A stretch of DNA of 17,341 bases from JAHEIJ01 sp040235565 (GCA_040235565.1 JBECLA010000079.1:1-17341); one strand, 5' to 3'; shown: positions 7,393 through 15,309, numbered from the stretch's first letter. Translations and numbers: made by a program. The notes: generated by a model not told the origin, from the sequence alone.

Positions 7393-7414
7393 GACATGTT
7401 ATAACAAGTCATTA
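7389..7414 (+). promoter_or_regulatory. GntR autoregulatory operator (26-bp near-perfect palindrome)
   Basis: Arms 7389-7401 and 7402-7414 are inverted repeats with a single mismatch. The centre is TGTTATAACA, extended to GACATGTTATAACAAGTC, and the ends are TAATGAC/GTCATTA. It overlaps the -10 box and the expected transcription start, so bound protein should block the promoter. The core TTATAACAAGT recurs at 140-150 and 1928-1938. A GT..AC-framed palindrome is in keeping with HutC-type GntR operators. Confidence 0.8.
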
Positions 7415-7426
7415 CGAGTAGATACG

Positions 7427-8179
7427 ATGAGTGCCGAAAAGACCAAAGAGAAAACCGTTCGTAACGAGTCAATGCAGCCCCTGTATGCGCAGATCGAGGA
7501 AATCCTGAAGCAGCGCATTATGGATGGTGACTACGAGGTGCATGAACGCCTGCCTTCGGAAAGCGAAATGATGAAACTGTTTGGTGTCAGTCGCATCACG
7601 GTTCGCCAGGCCTTGCGTGATTTACATACCGAAGGACTGGTGTTCAGCGTGCAGGGCAAGGGCACTTTCGTTTCCCGACCCAAAGCGGTGCAGGACATTC
7701 AACGCCTGCAGGGTTTTGGTGAAGCTATGTCTCCCCAGGGTTATGAGACCTCGGCACGCGTAATCAGCGTGCAGGAAGTTCGCCCAACCCAGGAGGTGGC
7801 CGATGCACTGGAGCTCGGACGTAATACCAATGTGATCGAATTGATCCGGATTCGTTACTTGAATCGTGAACCCATTTCGCTCGACGCCAGTTATTTTCCG
7901 CGCGATATCGGTCAGGGTCTGCTAGGTCGAGATCTGACCCAGGATATTTTTCCCATGCTGGAAAATGAATTCGGTGTGGGTCTGGGTTATGCAGAACTTA
8001 AAATCGAGGCCATCGGTGCGGACAAGGACTTGTCGGAGCACCTTAACGTGGAAACGACTTCTCCCATATTACGTATTCATCGACTGGTTTATTCGGGGGC
8101 CGGTCGTCCGATTGATTTTGAATATTTATCGTACCGAGGAGATGCGTTCCAGTACCAGGTACGCGTCGAACGTAATTAA
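7427..8179 (+). CDS. GntR-family transcriptional regulator, HutC subfamily (UTRA domain)
   Basis: A 250-residue regulator. Residues about 17-84 are the winged helix-turn-helix of the GntR family: PLYAQIEEILKQRI, then LPSESEMMKLFGVSRITVRQ, then a wing GKGTFV. Residues about 95-245 form a UTRA effector domain as in HutC, FarR and PhnF, with the conserved LIRIRY and close DFEYLSYRGD pattern. It should bind a small ligand of the pathway and release DNA. Start choice: an in-frame ATG at 7289 has a fair ribosome site, but that reading would place the promoter (7365-7392) and operator (7389-7414) inside the gene. It would also add 46 residues absent from this family. ATG at 7427 gives a normal length, with a weaker ribosome site. 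It is followed 24 bases later by the AprA-like gene, so regulator and pathway probably share one message. Probable repressor of itself, the exporter and the importer. Confidence 0.9.
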   Translation: MSAEKTKEKTVRNESMQPLYAQIEEILKQRIMDGDYEVHERLPSESEMMKLFGVSRITVRQALRDLHTEGLVFSVQGKGTFVSRPKAVQDIQRLQGFGEAMSPQGYETSARVISVQEVRPTQEVADALELGRNTNVIELIRIRYLNREPISLDASYFPRDIGQGLLGRDLTQDIFPMLENEFGVGLGYAELKIEAIGADKDLSEHLNVETTSPILRIHRLVYSGAGRPIDFEYLSYRGDAFQYQVRVERN

Positions 8180-8203
8180 ACACAAACTAGTTGAGATAGG
8201 ATC

Positions 8204-9949
8204 ATGAATGCTGAAACAACTCACGATGAAATGCTGGAAGTCGATGTTCTGGTCATTGGTGGCGGTACCGCTGGACCAATGGCTGCGGTTCGCGCCAAGG
8301 AGAAAAATCCGAAACTGAAAGTCGCTGTGCTTGAAAAGGCAAATGTGAAACGCAGTGGTTGTATCAGCATGGGAATGGACGGCTTGAACAACGCAGTGAT
8401 TCCCGGTCATGCCACCCCGGAACAGTACGTCAAGGAAATTACTATAGCCAATGACGGCATTGTCAACCAGAAAACCATCATGGCCTATGCAACACGAAGC
8501 TATGACATGATCAATACCCTGGATGACTGGGGCGTAAAATTCGAAAAAGACGAGACCGGTGATTACAACGTGAAAAAAGTCCACCATATGGGTACGTATG
8601 TATTGCCCATGCCGGAAGGGCATCACATGAAAAAGATCCTCTACCGCCAGTTGCGTAAAAAACGTGTACAGGTCATCAACCGTTTCATGGCCACCCGCTT
8701 ATTCAAGGGTAAGGATGGTCGAATCGCCGGTGCTCATCTGGTCAATCCGCGCACCGCCGAGACGGCCGTCATCAAGGCAAAAACCGTGATTCTGTGTACC
8801 GGTGCAGCCGGACGTTTGGGCCTGCCATCCTCAGGATATCTGTTTGGTACCTATGAAAACCCGACCAATGCTGGTGATGGATACAGCATGGCCTATCATG
8901 TCGGTGCTGAATTAAGTGGTCTTGAGTGTTATCAGATAAATCCTTTGATCAAGGACTATAACGGGCCAGCCTGTGCATATGTGACAGGACCCATGGGTGG
9001 TTATACCGCCAATGCCCAGGGTAATCGTTTTATTGAGTGCGATTACTGGAGTGGCCAGATGATGCTCGAGTTCTTCCGCGAACTGGAAGGTGGTCGCGGT
9101 CCGGTCTTCTTAAAGATCGACCACCTGGCCGAAGAAACCATTGAAGAGATTGAAACCATCCTGCACTCTAACGAGCGTCCGAGTCGCGGTCGTTTCCACG
9201 AAAGACGCGGTACCAATTACCGGGAAAAGATGGTCGAGATGCATATCTCCGAGATCGGTTTTTGTAGCGGTCACAGTGCCTCCGGAATCTGGACAGATGA
9301 AAACGCACGTACCACCGTTCCTGGTTTATATGCCGCGGGTGACTGTGGTTCGGTGCCCCATAACTACATGCTGGGTGCATTTGTGTATGGCGCGATTGCC
9401 GGAGAAGATGCCGCCGATTACTGCGCCGAACATGGCCATGCTGAAATAGATGAAGCGGAACTGGCTGCAGAAAAAGAGCGCGTTCTGGCACCCACCAAGG
9501 TCAAGGACGGCATTCCCCCCGAACAGATGGAATACAAGTTGCGCCGCCTGGTGAATGATTACTTGCAACCGCCCAAGGTGACTCGCAAGATGGAGATCGG
9601 CATGGAACGTTTTGCCGAGATCCGTTCCGAATTATCCATGTTGCAGGCTAGCGATCCCCATGAGCTGATGCGCGCGATGGAAGTGCAATTCATCCTGGAC
9701 TGTGCCGAGATGGCAGCTGTTTCATCCATGTATCGTACCGAGAGTCGCTGGGGACTGTATCACTATCGTGTTGACTACCCTGAAGCGGATAACAGCGAAT
9801 GGTTCTGTCATGTACAGACCTACAAGGGCGAGGATGGCATGCCTGCCTGTAAAAAACGTGAAATTGAACCCTATATCCTGGCGCTTGATGATGATGAGAA
9901 GCAGGCATATAACAAGTTGCGCATTGAAAAAAATACTGTTGAGGCTTAA
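8204..9949 (+). CDS. AprA-like FAD-dependent oxidoreductase (fumarate reductase/APS reductase flavoprotein superfamily)
   Basis: A 581-residue cytoplasmic flavoprotein without signal peptide. The FAD dinucleotide motif VLVIGGGTAG lies at 15-24, an LEKA(N)VKRSG loop at 43-52, and the second FAD motif TVPGLYAAGDCG at 371-382. It resembles the alpha subunit of adenylylsulfate reductase more than fumarate reductase. A GPMGGYTANAQGNRF segment (262-276) stands where AprA has its Y/GPVG...TNAKG stretch. Near the C-terminus (about 517-545) the pattern E-x-RW-x3-Y-x2-R-x-DYP-x2-D-x3-W is characteristic of AprA. The fumarate reductase signatures TEGCRGEGG and HYTMGG are absent. It is shorter than AprA (about 610-670 residues). 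The next gene is an AprB-like ferredoxin, so the two probably form an AprAB-like pair. Reaction unknown. Context (sulfonate-type importer, TauE/SafE exporter, Rnf) suggests redox chemistry on a small sulfur- or nitrogen-containing anion. Genuine APS reductase is unlikely, since no sat or qmo gene is present. Confidence 0.85.
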   Translation: MNAETTHDEMLEVDVLVIGGGTAGPMAAVRAKEKNPKLKVAVLEKANVKRSGCISMGMDGLNNAVIPGHATPEQYVKEITIANDGIVNQKTIMAYATRSYDMINTLDDWGVKFEKDETGDYNVKKVHHMGTYVLPMPEGHHMKKILYRQLRKKRVQVINRFMATRLFKGKDGRIAGAHLVNPRTAETAVIKAKTVILCTGAAGRLGLPSSGYLFGTYENPTNAGDGYSMAYHVGAELSGLECYQINPLIKDYNGPACAYVTGPMGGYTANAQGNRFIECDYWSGQMMLEFFRELEGGRGPVFLKIDHLAEETIEEIETILHSNERPSRGRFHERRGTNYREKMVEMHISEIGFCSGHSASGIWTDENARTTVPGLYAAGDCGSVPHNYMLGAFVYGAIAGEDAADYCAEHGHAEIDEAELAAEKERVLAPTKVKDGIPPEQMEYKLRRLVNDYLQPPKVTRKMEIGMERFAEIRSELSMLQASDPHELMRAMEVQFILDCAEMAAVSSMYRTESRWGLYHYRVDYPEADNSEWFCHVQTYKGEDGMPACKKREIEPYILALDDDEKQAYNKLRIEKNTVEA

Positions 9950-9960
9950 AGGAGCAAGTA

Positions 9961-10194
9961 ATGGCACTGACAACTAATTTAAGGCGGGTTCCGGTGACAG
10001 TTGATACCGATGCCTGTATCGCAGACAAGGGTTGCACTGTGTGTGTCGATGTCTGTCCACTGGATGTACTGGCGATTGCCGATGACAAGAGTACAGCTTA
10101 CATGAAATATGATGAATGCTGGTATTGTCTGCCGTGTGAAACGGACTGTCCCAAGGACGCGGTCAAAGTGGAAATACCTTATTTACTACGTTAA
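9961..10194 (+). CDS. AprB-like 2[4Fe-4S] ferredoxin
   Basis: A 77-residue protein with eight cysteines in two cluster motifs. The first is C19-x5-C25-x2-C28-x3-C32-P and the second C53-x2-C56-x2-C59-x3-C63-P. The wide first spacing and the CWYCLPCETDCP second motif closely recall the ferredoxin part of AprB, the APS reductase beta subunit. The C-terminal tail that AprB wraps round AprA is missing. It begins 11 bases after the AprA-like gene, behind a strong ribosome site (AAAGGAG). It probably passes electrons directly to the flavin of its neighbour. A free small ferredoxin is the alternative. Confidence 0.88.
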   Translation: MALTTNLRRVPVTVDTDACIADKGCTVCVDVCPLDVLAIADDKSTAYMKYDECWYCLPCETDCPKDAVKVEIPYLLR

Positions 10195-10208
10195 TAGCGG
10201 AGTTGGTT

Positions 10209-11174
10209 ATGAGTTTAATGTTTGAAGAAGCCCCGGAACTCGATGATGTTGTCTCGCGTTTGAGTGACACGGATGCCGAAGTACGAAGCGTTGCGGTTAT
10301 GGACCTGCGCGAACTGGACGAAGCCGAGGCGATTCCGCTGGCTATCAAGGCGATCGCCGATCCTGATGCAGGAGTACGCCAGGAAGCGGCCCAGGTTATG
10401 GATGAATACACCGGTCCCGAGATTGCCCAGGCCCTGGTAGATGCCCTGTCGGATCCCGATGAAGCGGTAAAAGAAGCCGCGGCCACCACATTGGCGGAAA
10501 ACAAGAATGATGCAGGCGGGACGGTTTTCTTGAAGGCCATCGAAAGTGATGATCCATTTGTCAAAGCCTCCGTCCTGCGTGCCATTCGTGCCTTACGTAT
10601 TCCGGAAGTGCAGGGCGCGGCACTGGAATGTCTGGAGCATGCTGATCCGGTGGTGCGGCGCGAAGCCGTTGGTGTATTGGCTTATCTAAAAAATGATGAT
10701 GTGCTAATGGCGCTGACCAATGCGGCGCGCAAGGATAGTGACGAGATGGTACGCAAAGTTGCTATGGGTTCGCTGATTTTCAGTAAAACCGATAAGGCAG
10801 CCGAGACACTGATCGATGGTTTAAAGGATCAAAACTGGCAGGTACGTGAAGAGGCTGCCTTTGTGATCGGTAAAGCCGGGCAGGCTTCAGCAGTTGAAGC
10901 CCTGATCGATGCCATGAATGATGAATACTGGCAGGTGAGGATTAAGGCAGCAGGCGGTCTGGGGATATTAAAAGATCCCGCGGCAGTGGACGTGCTGGGG
11001 CAGGCCCTGTCATTCAATATCAGCAACCTGCGTAAGGAAGCGGCCGCCGCGCTGGGTGAAATTGCGGATAACAGTGCCTTACCATTTTTAAATGCGGCCA
11101 AAGAAGATGCCGATCCGGATGTTCGCAAAATGGTGAACTGGGCCATTGACCGGATCAACTGTGCAAACGCGTAA
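10209..11174 (+). CDS. HEAT-repeat (PBS-lyase-like) scaffold protein
   Basis: A 321-residue acidic, soluble protein made almost wholly of about ten helical-pair repeats of 31-32 residues. Each has the form D-x2-VR-x2-A-x2-AL-x2-[IL], as in HEAT/PBS-lyase repeats. The clearest units start near DAGVRQEA, PVVRREA, WQVREEA, WQVRIKA and NLRKEA. No catalytic motif or cofactor site is visible, and the only cysteines lie outside any pattern. Such solenoids bind proteins, aid assembly or act as lyases of bound chromophores. Start: ATG at 10209, with GCGGAG in front, is preferred over a TTG two codons earlier. It lies between the two ferredoxin genes in a run with gaps of 14 and 17 bases, so it probably binds the AprA-like/ferredoxin complex or its maturation intermediates. 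Function inferred from position only. Confidence 0.87.
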   Translation: MSLMFEEAPELDDVVSRLSDTDAEVRSVAVMDLRELDEAEAIPLAIKAIADPDAGVRQEAAQVMDEYTGPEIAQALVDALSDPDEAVKEAAATTLAENKNDAGGTVFLKAIESDDPFVKASVLRAIRALRIPEVQGAALECLEHADPVVRREAVGVLAYLKNDDVLMALTNAARKDSDEMVRKVAMGSLIFSKTDKAAETLIDGLKDQNWQVREEAAFVIGKAGQASAVEALIDAMNDEYWQVRIKAAGGLGILKDPAAVDVLGQALSFNISNLRKEAAAALGEIADNSALPFLNAAKEDADPDVRKMVNWAIDRINCANA

Positions 11175-11191
11175 ACAGGAGATTAAAGAAC

Positions 11192-11518
11192 ATGGCTTTT
11201 GTAGTAGCAGACGGGTGTGTACGTTGTAAATTTACTGACTGTGTGGAGGTCTGTCCGGTTGACGATTGTTTCCGTGAAGGCCCTAATTTCCTGGTTATCG
11301 ATCCAGTGACCTGTATCGATTGTGGTTTATGTGTCCCGGAGTGTCCGGCGGAAGCTATCTTCGCACTTGAGGATGTCCCCGAGGAACAGAAGGAATACAT
11401 TGCCATCAATGCCGAACTGGCCCCGCTATGGCCGGGCATTAATGCCGCGACCGATCCGCTTGAGGAGGCAGATGACTGGGTGGACGTAGCCGGCAAGTTG
11501 CAATACCTGGAACGCTAG
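11192..11518 (+). CDS. fdxA: 7Fe ferredoxin, Azotobacter FdI type
   Basis: A 108-residue ferredoxin collinear with Azotobacter vinelandii FdI. It has the N-terminal FVV-x-DGC, the DCVEVCPVD segment, GPNFLVI, the CIDCGLC-x3-C second motif, and the long C-terminal tail ending GKLQYLER. By analogy with FdI, C9, C17 and C51 would hold a [3Fe-4S] cluster, and C21, C41, C44 and C47 a [4Fe-4S] cluster. C12 and C26 are free. One extra residue (PVDDC instead of PVDC) precedes the non-ligand cysteine, which should not disturb cluster binding. It lies directly before rnfA (21-base gap), a natural place for an electron acceptor of Rnf that hands electrons to the AprA-like enzyme. Confidence 0.9.
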   Translation: MAFVVADGCVRCKFTDCVEVCPVDDCFREGPNFLVIDPVTCIDCGLCVPECPAEAIFALEDVPEEQKEYIAINAELAPLWPGINAATDPLEEADDWVDVAGKLQYLER

Positions 11519-11539
11519 AACAGAGGCGGAGAGTCTGAC

Positions 11540-12115
11540 TTGGCTGAGTACCTGGTACTGTTGTTTACCACGATTTTTGTCAATAATCTGGTGTTGTCGC
11601 GCTTTCTTGGTTTATGCCCGTTCATGGGTGTCTCCAAGAAGGTCGAGACCGCCATGGGCATGGGCCTGGCGACAGCATTCGTGTTAACCCTGTCTTCGGT
11701 ATTAAGTTATCTCGCCAATGAATTTATTCTGCAGCCTTTTGGTCTTGAATATCTGAAAACCGTCACCTTTATTTTGTTGATCGCTGTGGTGGTGCAGGCG
11801 ACCGAGATGATCGTGCACAAGACCAGTCCCTTGTTGTATAACGTGCTGGGTATCTACTTGCCGTTGATCACCACCAACTGTGCTGTGTTAGGTGTGGCCT
11901 TATTAAATGTGCAGGAAGGCAATGACTTCATCAAATCCGCCCTGTACGGTTTCGGTGGTGCAGCCGGTTTCACCCTGGTGATGATCTTGTTTTCTACCAT
12001 ACGTGAACGCCTCGAACTGGCAGATGTCCCATTGTCGTTTCGTGGTGCACCCATCGCACTCATCACCGCAGGTTTCATGTCTGTCGCCTTCATGGGCTTT
12101 TCCGGTATGGCATAA
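11540..12115 (+). CDS. rnfA: Rnf complex subunit RnfA
   Basis: A 191-residue membrane subunit with six hydrophobic segments, homologous to RsxA/NqrE. C26 (in FLGLCPFMG) and C114 (in TTNCAVLG) are the conserved cysteines that, with the pair in RnfE, hold the intramembrane iron-sulfur centre. The start is TTG at 11540 with a good ribosome site (GAGGCGGAG) eight bases ahead. The protein N-terminus MAEYLVLLFTTIFVNN matches the family without gaps. First gene of a complete rnfABCDGE set. The Rnf complex couples NADH/ferredoxin electron transfer to Na+ or H+ movement. Here, run in reverse, it would drive ferredoxin reduction by NADH. Confidence 0.95.
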   Translation: MAEYLVLLFTTIFVNNLVLSRFLGLCPFMGVSKKVETAMGMGLATAFVLTLSSVLSYLANEFILQPFGLEYLKTVTFILLIAVVVQATEMIVHKTSPLLYNVLGIYLPLITTNCAVLGVALLNVQEGNDFIKSALYGFGGAAGFTLVMILFSTIRERLELADVPLSFRGAPIALITAGFMSVAFMGFSGMA

Positions 12116-12119
12116 GACA

Positions 12120-12683
12120 ATGATTGCGGTGCTGATTCTTGGTTCGCTTGCTTTACTGTTTGGCCTGGTTCTGGGTTATGCAGCGATCCGCTTCAAGGTG
12201 GAGGGGGATCCCATCATTGATCAAATTGATGCCCGTCTTCCCCAGACACAATGTGGTCAGTGCGGCTTTCCCGGTTGTCGACCCTATGCCGAGGCTATCG
12301 TCAATGACCAGGCGGAGATCAATCAATGTCCGCCTGGTGGGGAAGCCGGGATGCAGGCCCTGGCGGATCTACTGGGACGCGATCCCCTGCCACTCAACCC
12401 GGAAAACGGCGTGGCCGATGATGGGCCACCCAAGGTAGCCATTATCAATGAACGAACCTGTATTGGTTGTACCAAGTGTGTACAGGTCTGCCCGGTGGAT
12501 GCTATTGCCGGTGCCGCCAGGCACATTCATACCGTGCTGGATCGTTACTGCACTGGTTGTGAATTATGTTTACCACCATTGTGCCCGGTAGAGGAGTGTA
12601 TTGTTATGGTCCCGGTTGAACAGGATATTCAATCCTGGAAGTGGCCTAATCCAGAAAAACCCGGACAGAGTGCCGCCGCATGA
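12120..12683 (+). CDS. rnfB: Rnf complex iron-sulfur subunit RnfB
   Basis: A 187-residue protein: one N-terminal membrane helix (about 3-22), then the four-cysteine motif CGQCGFPGC (C45, C48, C53) completed by C70, then two ferredoxin-type motifs. The first is regular: C114, C117, C120, C124. The second is C144-x2-C147-x2-C150-x4-C155, followed by C160, with two single-residue insertions relative to RsxB (CTGCELCLPPLCPVEEC). An extra residue between the last two ligands is unusual (see findings). RnfB receives or gives electrons to soluble ferredoxin. The start ATG at 12120 fits the family and lies four bases after the rnfA stop. A longer reading from 12003 overlaps rnfA and is rejected. The stop overlaps rnfC by four bases. 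Confidence 0.93.
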   Translation: MIAVLILGSLALLFGLVLGYAAIRFKVEGDPIIDQIDARLPQTQCGQCGFPGCRPYAEAIVNDQAEINQCPPGGEAGMQALADLLGRDPLPLNPENGVADDGPPKVAIINERTCIGCTKCVQVCPVDAIAGAARHIHTVLDRYCTGCELCLPPLCPVEECIVMVPVEQDIQSWKWPNPEKPGQSAAA

Positions 12684-14251
12684 AAAAACTGGCACGTTTT
12701 AAAGGCGGGATCAAACTACCTGGATTTAAAAGCCTGTCCAACCAGGCACCGATTCGCAACGTTGTGCTGCCGGAAAAATTAATTATCCCGTTGCGCCAGC
12801 ATATTGGTGAAGCTGCCACGCCCGTTGTCGAGGTGGGTCAAGGTGTTTTAAAAGGTCAGTTGATTGCCACCAGCCAGGCCTTTATCAGTGCACCCATCCA
12901 TGCCAGTTCATCGGGTCGTGTAGTTGAAATTGGTAAGCACCCGGTGGCCCATCAATCCGGTTTGGCGGAACCCTGTATCGTGATCGAAACCGATGGCAAC
13001 GATACCTGGCACCCTGACTGCCATGTTGACCGACCCGTTGAGGTATTAACCAGTGACGCTATTCGCAGCACGATCAAGCAGGCCGGTATTGTCGGGCTTG
13101 GGGGGGCGGTGTTCCCCTCGGCCGCCAAGCTAAAACCCACTCGTCCTATCGATACCCTGATCATCAATGGCGTCGAGTGTGAGCCCTATATTACCTGTGA
13201 CGATGCCGTGATGCGTCACTATGCGAACCAGGTGCTTGAAGGGGTACTTATCCTGCGTCGCCTGATTGACCCGGTTGAGGCCATAATTGCAGTAGAAGAT
13301 AACAAGCCCGAGGCTATTGCAGCGCTTGAGTCCGCTATTGATCGTTTTAAATCAGATAACCGGGGCCAGGTGAATACCATTCGCGTGGTTGCCGTACCGA
13401 CCATTTTTCCTGCTGGCGGAGAAAAACAGTTAATCAAGGTGCTGACAAACAAGGAAGTTCCACAACACGGCTTACCTTATGAAGTCGGCGTGGTTTGTTT
13501 GAATGTTGGTACCACGGTAGCGATTTACAATGCCGTGTTCAAAGCCGAGCCCCTGGTGTCGCGTATTGTCACCGTGACCGGTGAAGCTGTACCACGACCC
13601 GGCAACTATAAAGTATTAATCGGTACACCGGTTGAACATCTATTAGGCCAGGCTGGCGTGTCCAATTTGGATATGGCGCAACTGAAACCACAGTTAATTA
13701 TGGGCGGGCCGATGATGGGGCAAACCTTGCCGCACGCGCAGGTGCCCATCGTCAAGGCGGCCAACTGCATCCTGGTGAAGAACTATAGCAAACAGGTGAT
13801 GCCACCCAGCATGCCCTGTATACGTTGCGGTGCCTGTGCCGCGGCCTGTCCAATACAATTGTTACCGCAGCAGCTTTACTGGCATGCCCGTGGCAACCAT
13901 TTTGAAAAACTGGAGCATTACCATCTGGCGGACTGTATCGAATGCGGTTGCTGTTCGGTGGTGTGTCCGTCACGCATCCCCCTGGTGCAGTACTTTCGCT
14001 ATGCCAAGTCGGAGTTCCGCGATCACACCATTAAGGCCCGCTTTGCGGATCAATCCCGTGTCCGGATGCAGGCAAGGGAGGCGCGCCTGGAGCGAATCAA
14101 ACGCGAACAGGAAGGGCGCAAGGCCCGGCGTCGTGCCGAGCGTAAAAAGAAAAAGGCTGCCGATCAACCAGCCACCTCAACCTCCCATTTGGACACAACC
14201 AAATCCGAAGAAAAGAAACCGGCTAAAACGAAACAGGCTTCGGTCGGGTGA
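12680..14251 (+). CDS. rnfC: Rnf complex NADH-binding subunit RnfC
   Basis: A 523-residue peripheral subunit that oxidises or reduces NAD(H). The N-terminal barrel-sandwich region carries HASSSGRVVEIG (74-85). The Nqo1/NuoF-like nucleotide and FMN region has GLGGAVFP (139-146) and NGVECEPY (163-170). Two [4Fe-4S] motifs follow: C380, C383, C386, C390 and C419, C422, C425, C429. The last 80 or so residues are very rich in K, R, E and A (RRRAERKKKK), the variable basic tail seen in many gammaproteobacterial RnfC/RsxC proteins, here short. It overlaps rnfB by four bases (ATGA) and abuts rnfD. Confidence 0.95.
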   Translation: MKKLARFKGGIKLPGFKSLSNQAPIRNVVLPEKLIIPLRQHIGEAATPVVEVGQGVLKGQLIATSQAFISAPIHASSSGRVVEIGKHPVAHQSGLAEPCIVIETDGNDTWHPDCHVDRPVEVLTSDAIRSTIKQAGIVGLGGAVFPSAAKLKPTRPIDTLIINGVECEPYITCDDAVMRHYANQVLEGVLILRRLIDPVEAIIAVEDNKPEAIAALESAIDRFKSDNRGQVNTIRVVAVPTIFPAGGEKQLIKVLTNKEVPQHGLPYEVGVVCLNVGTTVAIYNAVFKAEPLVSRIVTVTGEAVPRPGNYKVLIGTPVEHLLGQAGVSNLDMAQLKPQLIMGGPMMGQTLPHAQVPIVKAANCILVKNYSKQVMPPSMPCIRCGACAAACPIQLLPQQLYWHARGNHFEKLEHYHLADCIECGCCSVVCPSRIPLVQYFRYAKSEFRDHTIKARFADQSRVRMQAREARLERIKREQEGRKARRRAERKKKKAADQPATSTSHLDTTKSEEKKPAKTKQASVG

Positions 14252-14259
14252 GGCTGACA

Positions 14260-15309
14260 ATGACATCGTCAACTCCAAACAGCTCACCCTTTGTTCCCTC
14301 CAATGCCTCAGTCGCCCAGGTGATGGGCACAGTACTATTGGCCCTGGTCCCGGGTATAATTATATATATAGTATTGTTTGGTTGGGGCTTGCTGAACAAT
14401 ATCCTGATCACCACACTTAGCGCCCTGGTCTTCGAATGGCTGATGTTAGTCCTTCGTGACCGGCCGGTGCGCGTGTTCCTGCTGGATGGTAGCGCTGTGG
14501 TAACGGCGGTGTTACTTGCATTGACTCTGCCACCACTGGCGCCGTGGTGGATCCCGGCGCTGGGCAGTTTCATTGCTATTGTGGTGGCCAAGCATCTTTA
14601 TGGAGGCATCGGTTACAATTCGTTTAACCCGGCCATGGCGGCCTATGCCGTATTGCTGGTTTCCTTTCCCCTGGAGATGAGCATCTGGGTTGCGCCCCAG
14701 GCACAACTGGGTGAATCCCTCGATATCCTTCAACACTGGCAGTACCTGTGGAGCGGTACCCTGCCGGCCAGCACCAATATCGATGCATTGTCTTCCGCCA
14801 CCCTGCTGGATCACATGCGAACCGAAGTAGCCCAGGGTAAATCGTTGGCACAGGTTCAGGAAAGCGCGACGTTTGGACTGTTTGCCGGGTCAGGTTATGA
14901 ATGGGTCAATCTGGGGTTCCTGGCAGGTGGGCTATTCCTTCTCTATAAGAAACTCATCAGCTGGCACATTCCGTTTAGTATGTTAATCGCCCTGGCTATG
15001 ATCGCAGGAATTTGTTACCTGATTGATCCCACACAGTTTGCCAGCCCCCTGGTACATCTATTCAGCGGTGCTACGATCCTGGGTGCGTTTTTTATTGCCA
15101 CTGACCCGGTCACGGCCTCCACCACGCCGCTTGGTCGCATCATCTATGCCTGCGGAATTGGTTTATTAACGTATGTGATACGTAACTGGGGTGGTTACCC
15201 GGACGGGGTCGCTTTTGCTGTGCTTTTGATTGGCCTGACGGTACCGTTACTGGATTATTACACTGCACCCAAAGTGTACGGTGCGCGGGCGGGTTATGAA
15301 AAGTCTTGA
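14260..15309 (+). CDS. rnfD: Rnf complex membrane flavoprotein RnfD
   Basis: A 349-residue membrane subunit homologous to NqrB, with about nine to ten membrane segments. FMN is expected to be bound covalently to T181 in DALSSATLL, the family's S-x-A-T site. DGSAVVTAVLLALTLPP (77-93) and YNSFNPAMA (119-127) are conserved loops. Start: ATG 14260 with AGG seven bases before it is preferred over a GTG at 14248 that overlaps the rnfC stop. Both give the same core. The end of the gene overlaps rnfG by 14 bases. Confidence 0.94.
   Translation: MTSSTPNSSPFVPSNASVAQVMGTVLLALVPGIIIYIVLFGWGLLNNILITTLSALVFEWLMLVLRDRPVRVFLLDGSAVVTAVLLALTLPPLAPWWIPALGSFIAIVVAKHLYGGIGYNSFNPAMAAYAVLLVSFPLEMSIWVAPQAQLGESLDILQHWQYLWSGTLPASTNIDALSSATLLDHMRTEVAQGKSLAQVQESATFGLFAGSGYEWVNLGFLAGGLFLLYKKLISWHIPFSMLIALAMIAGICYLIDPTQFASPLVHLFSGATILGAFFIATDPVTASTTPLGRIIYACGIGLLTYVIRNWGGYPDGVAFAVLLIGLTVPLLDYYTAPKVYGARAGYEKS

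Noticed and set aside
9908..9917. A further copy of TATAACAAGT inside the AprA-like gene.
   Set aside because: It lies in coding sequence (Tyr-Asn-Lys codons), lacks the left half of the palindrome and has no promoter nearby. Most likely chance.
8204..9949. Annotation of the flavoprotein as fumarate reductase or succinate dehydrogenase.
   Set aside because: The superfamily FAD motifs are present, but the conserved active-site segments of fumarate reductase are missing. No FrdB/SdhB-type subunit or membrane anchor is encoded nearby.
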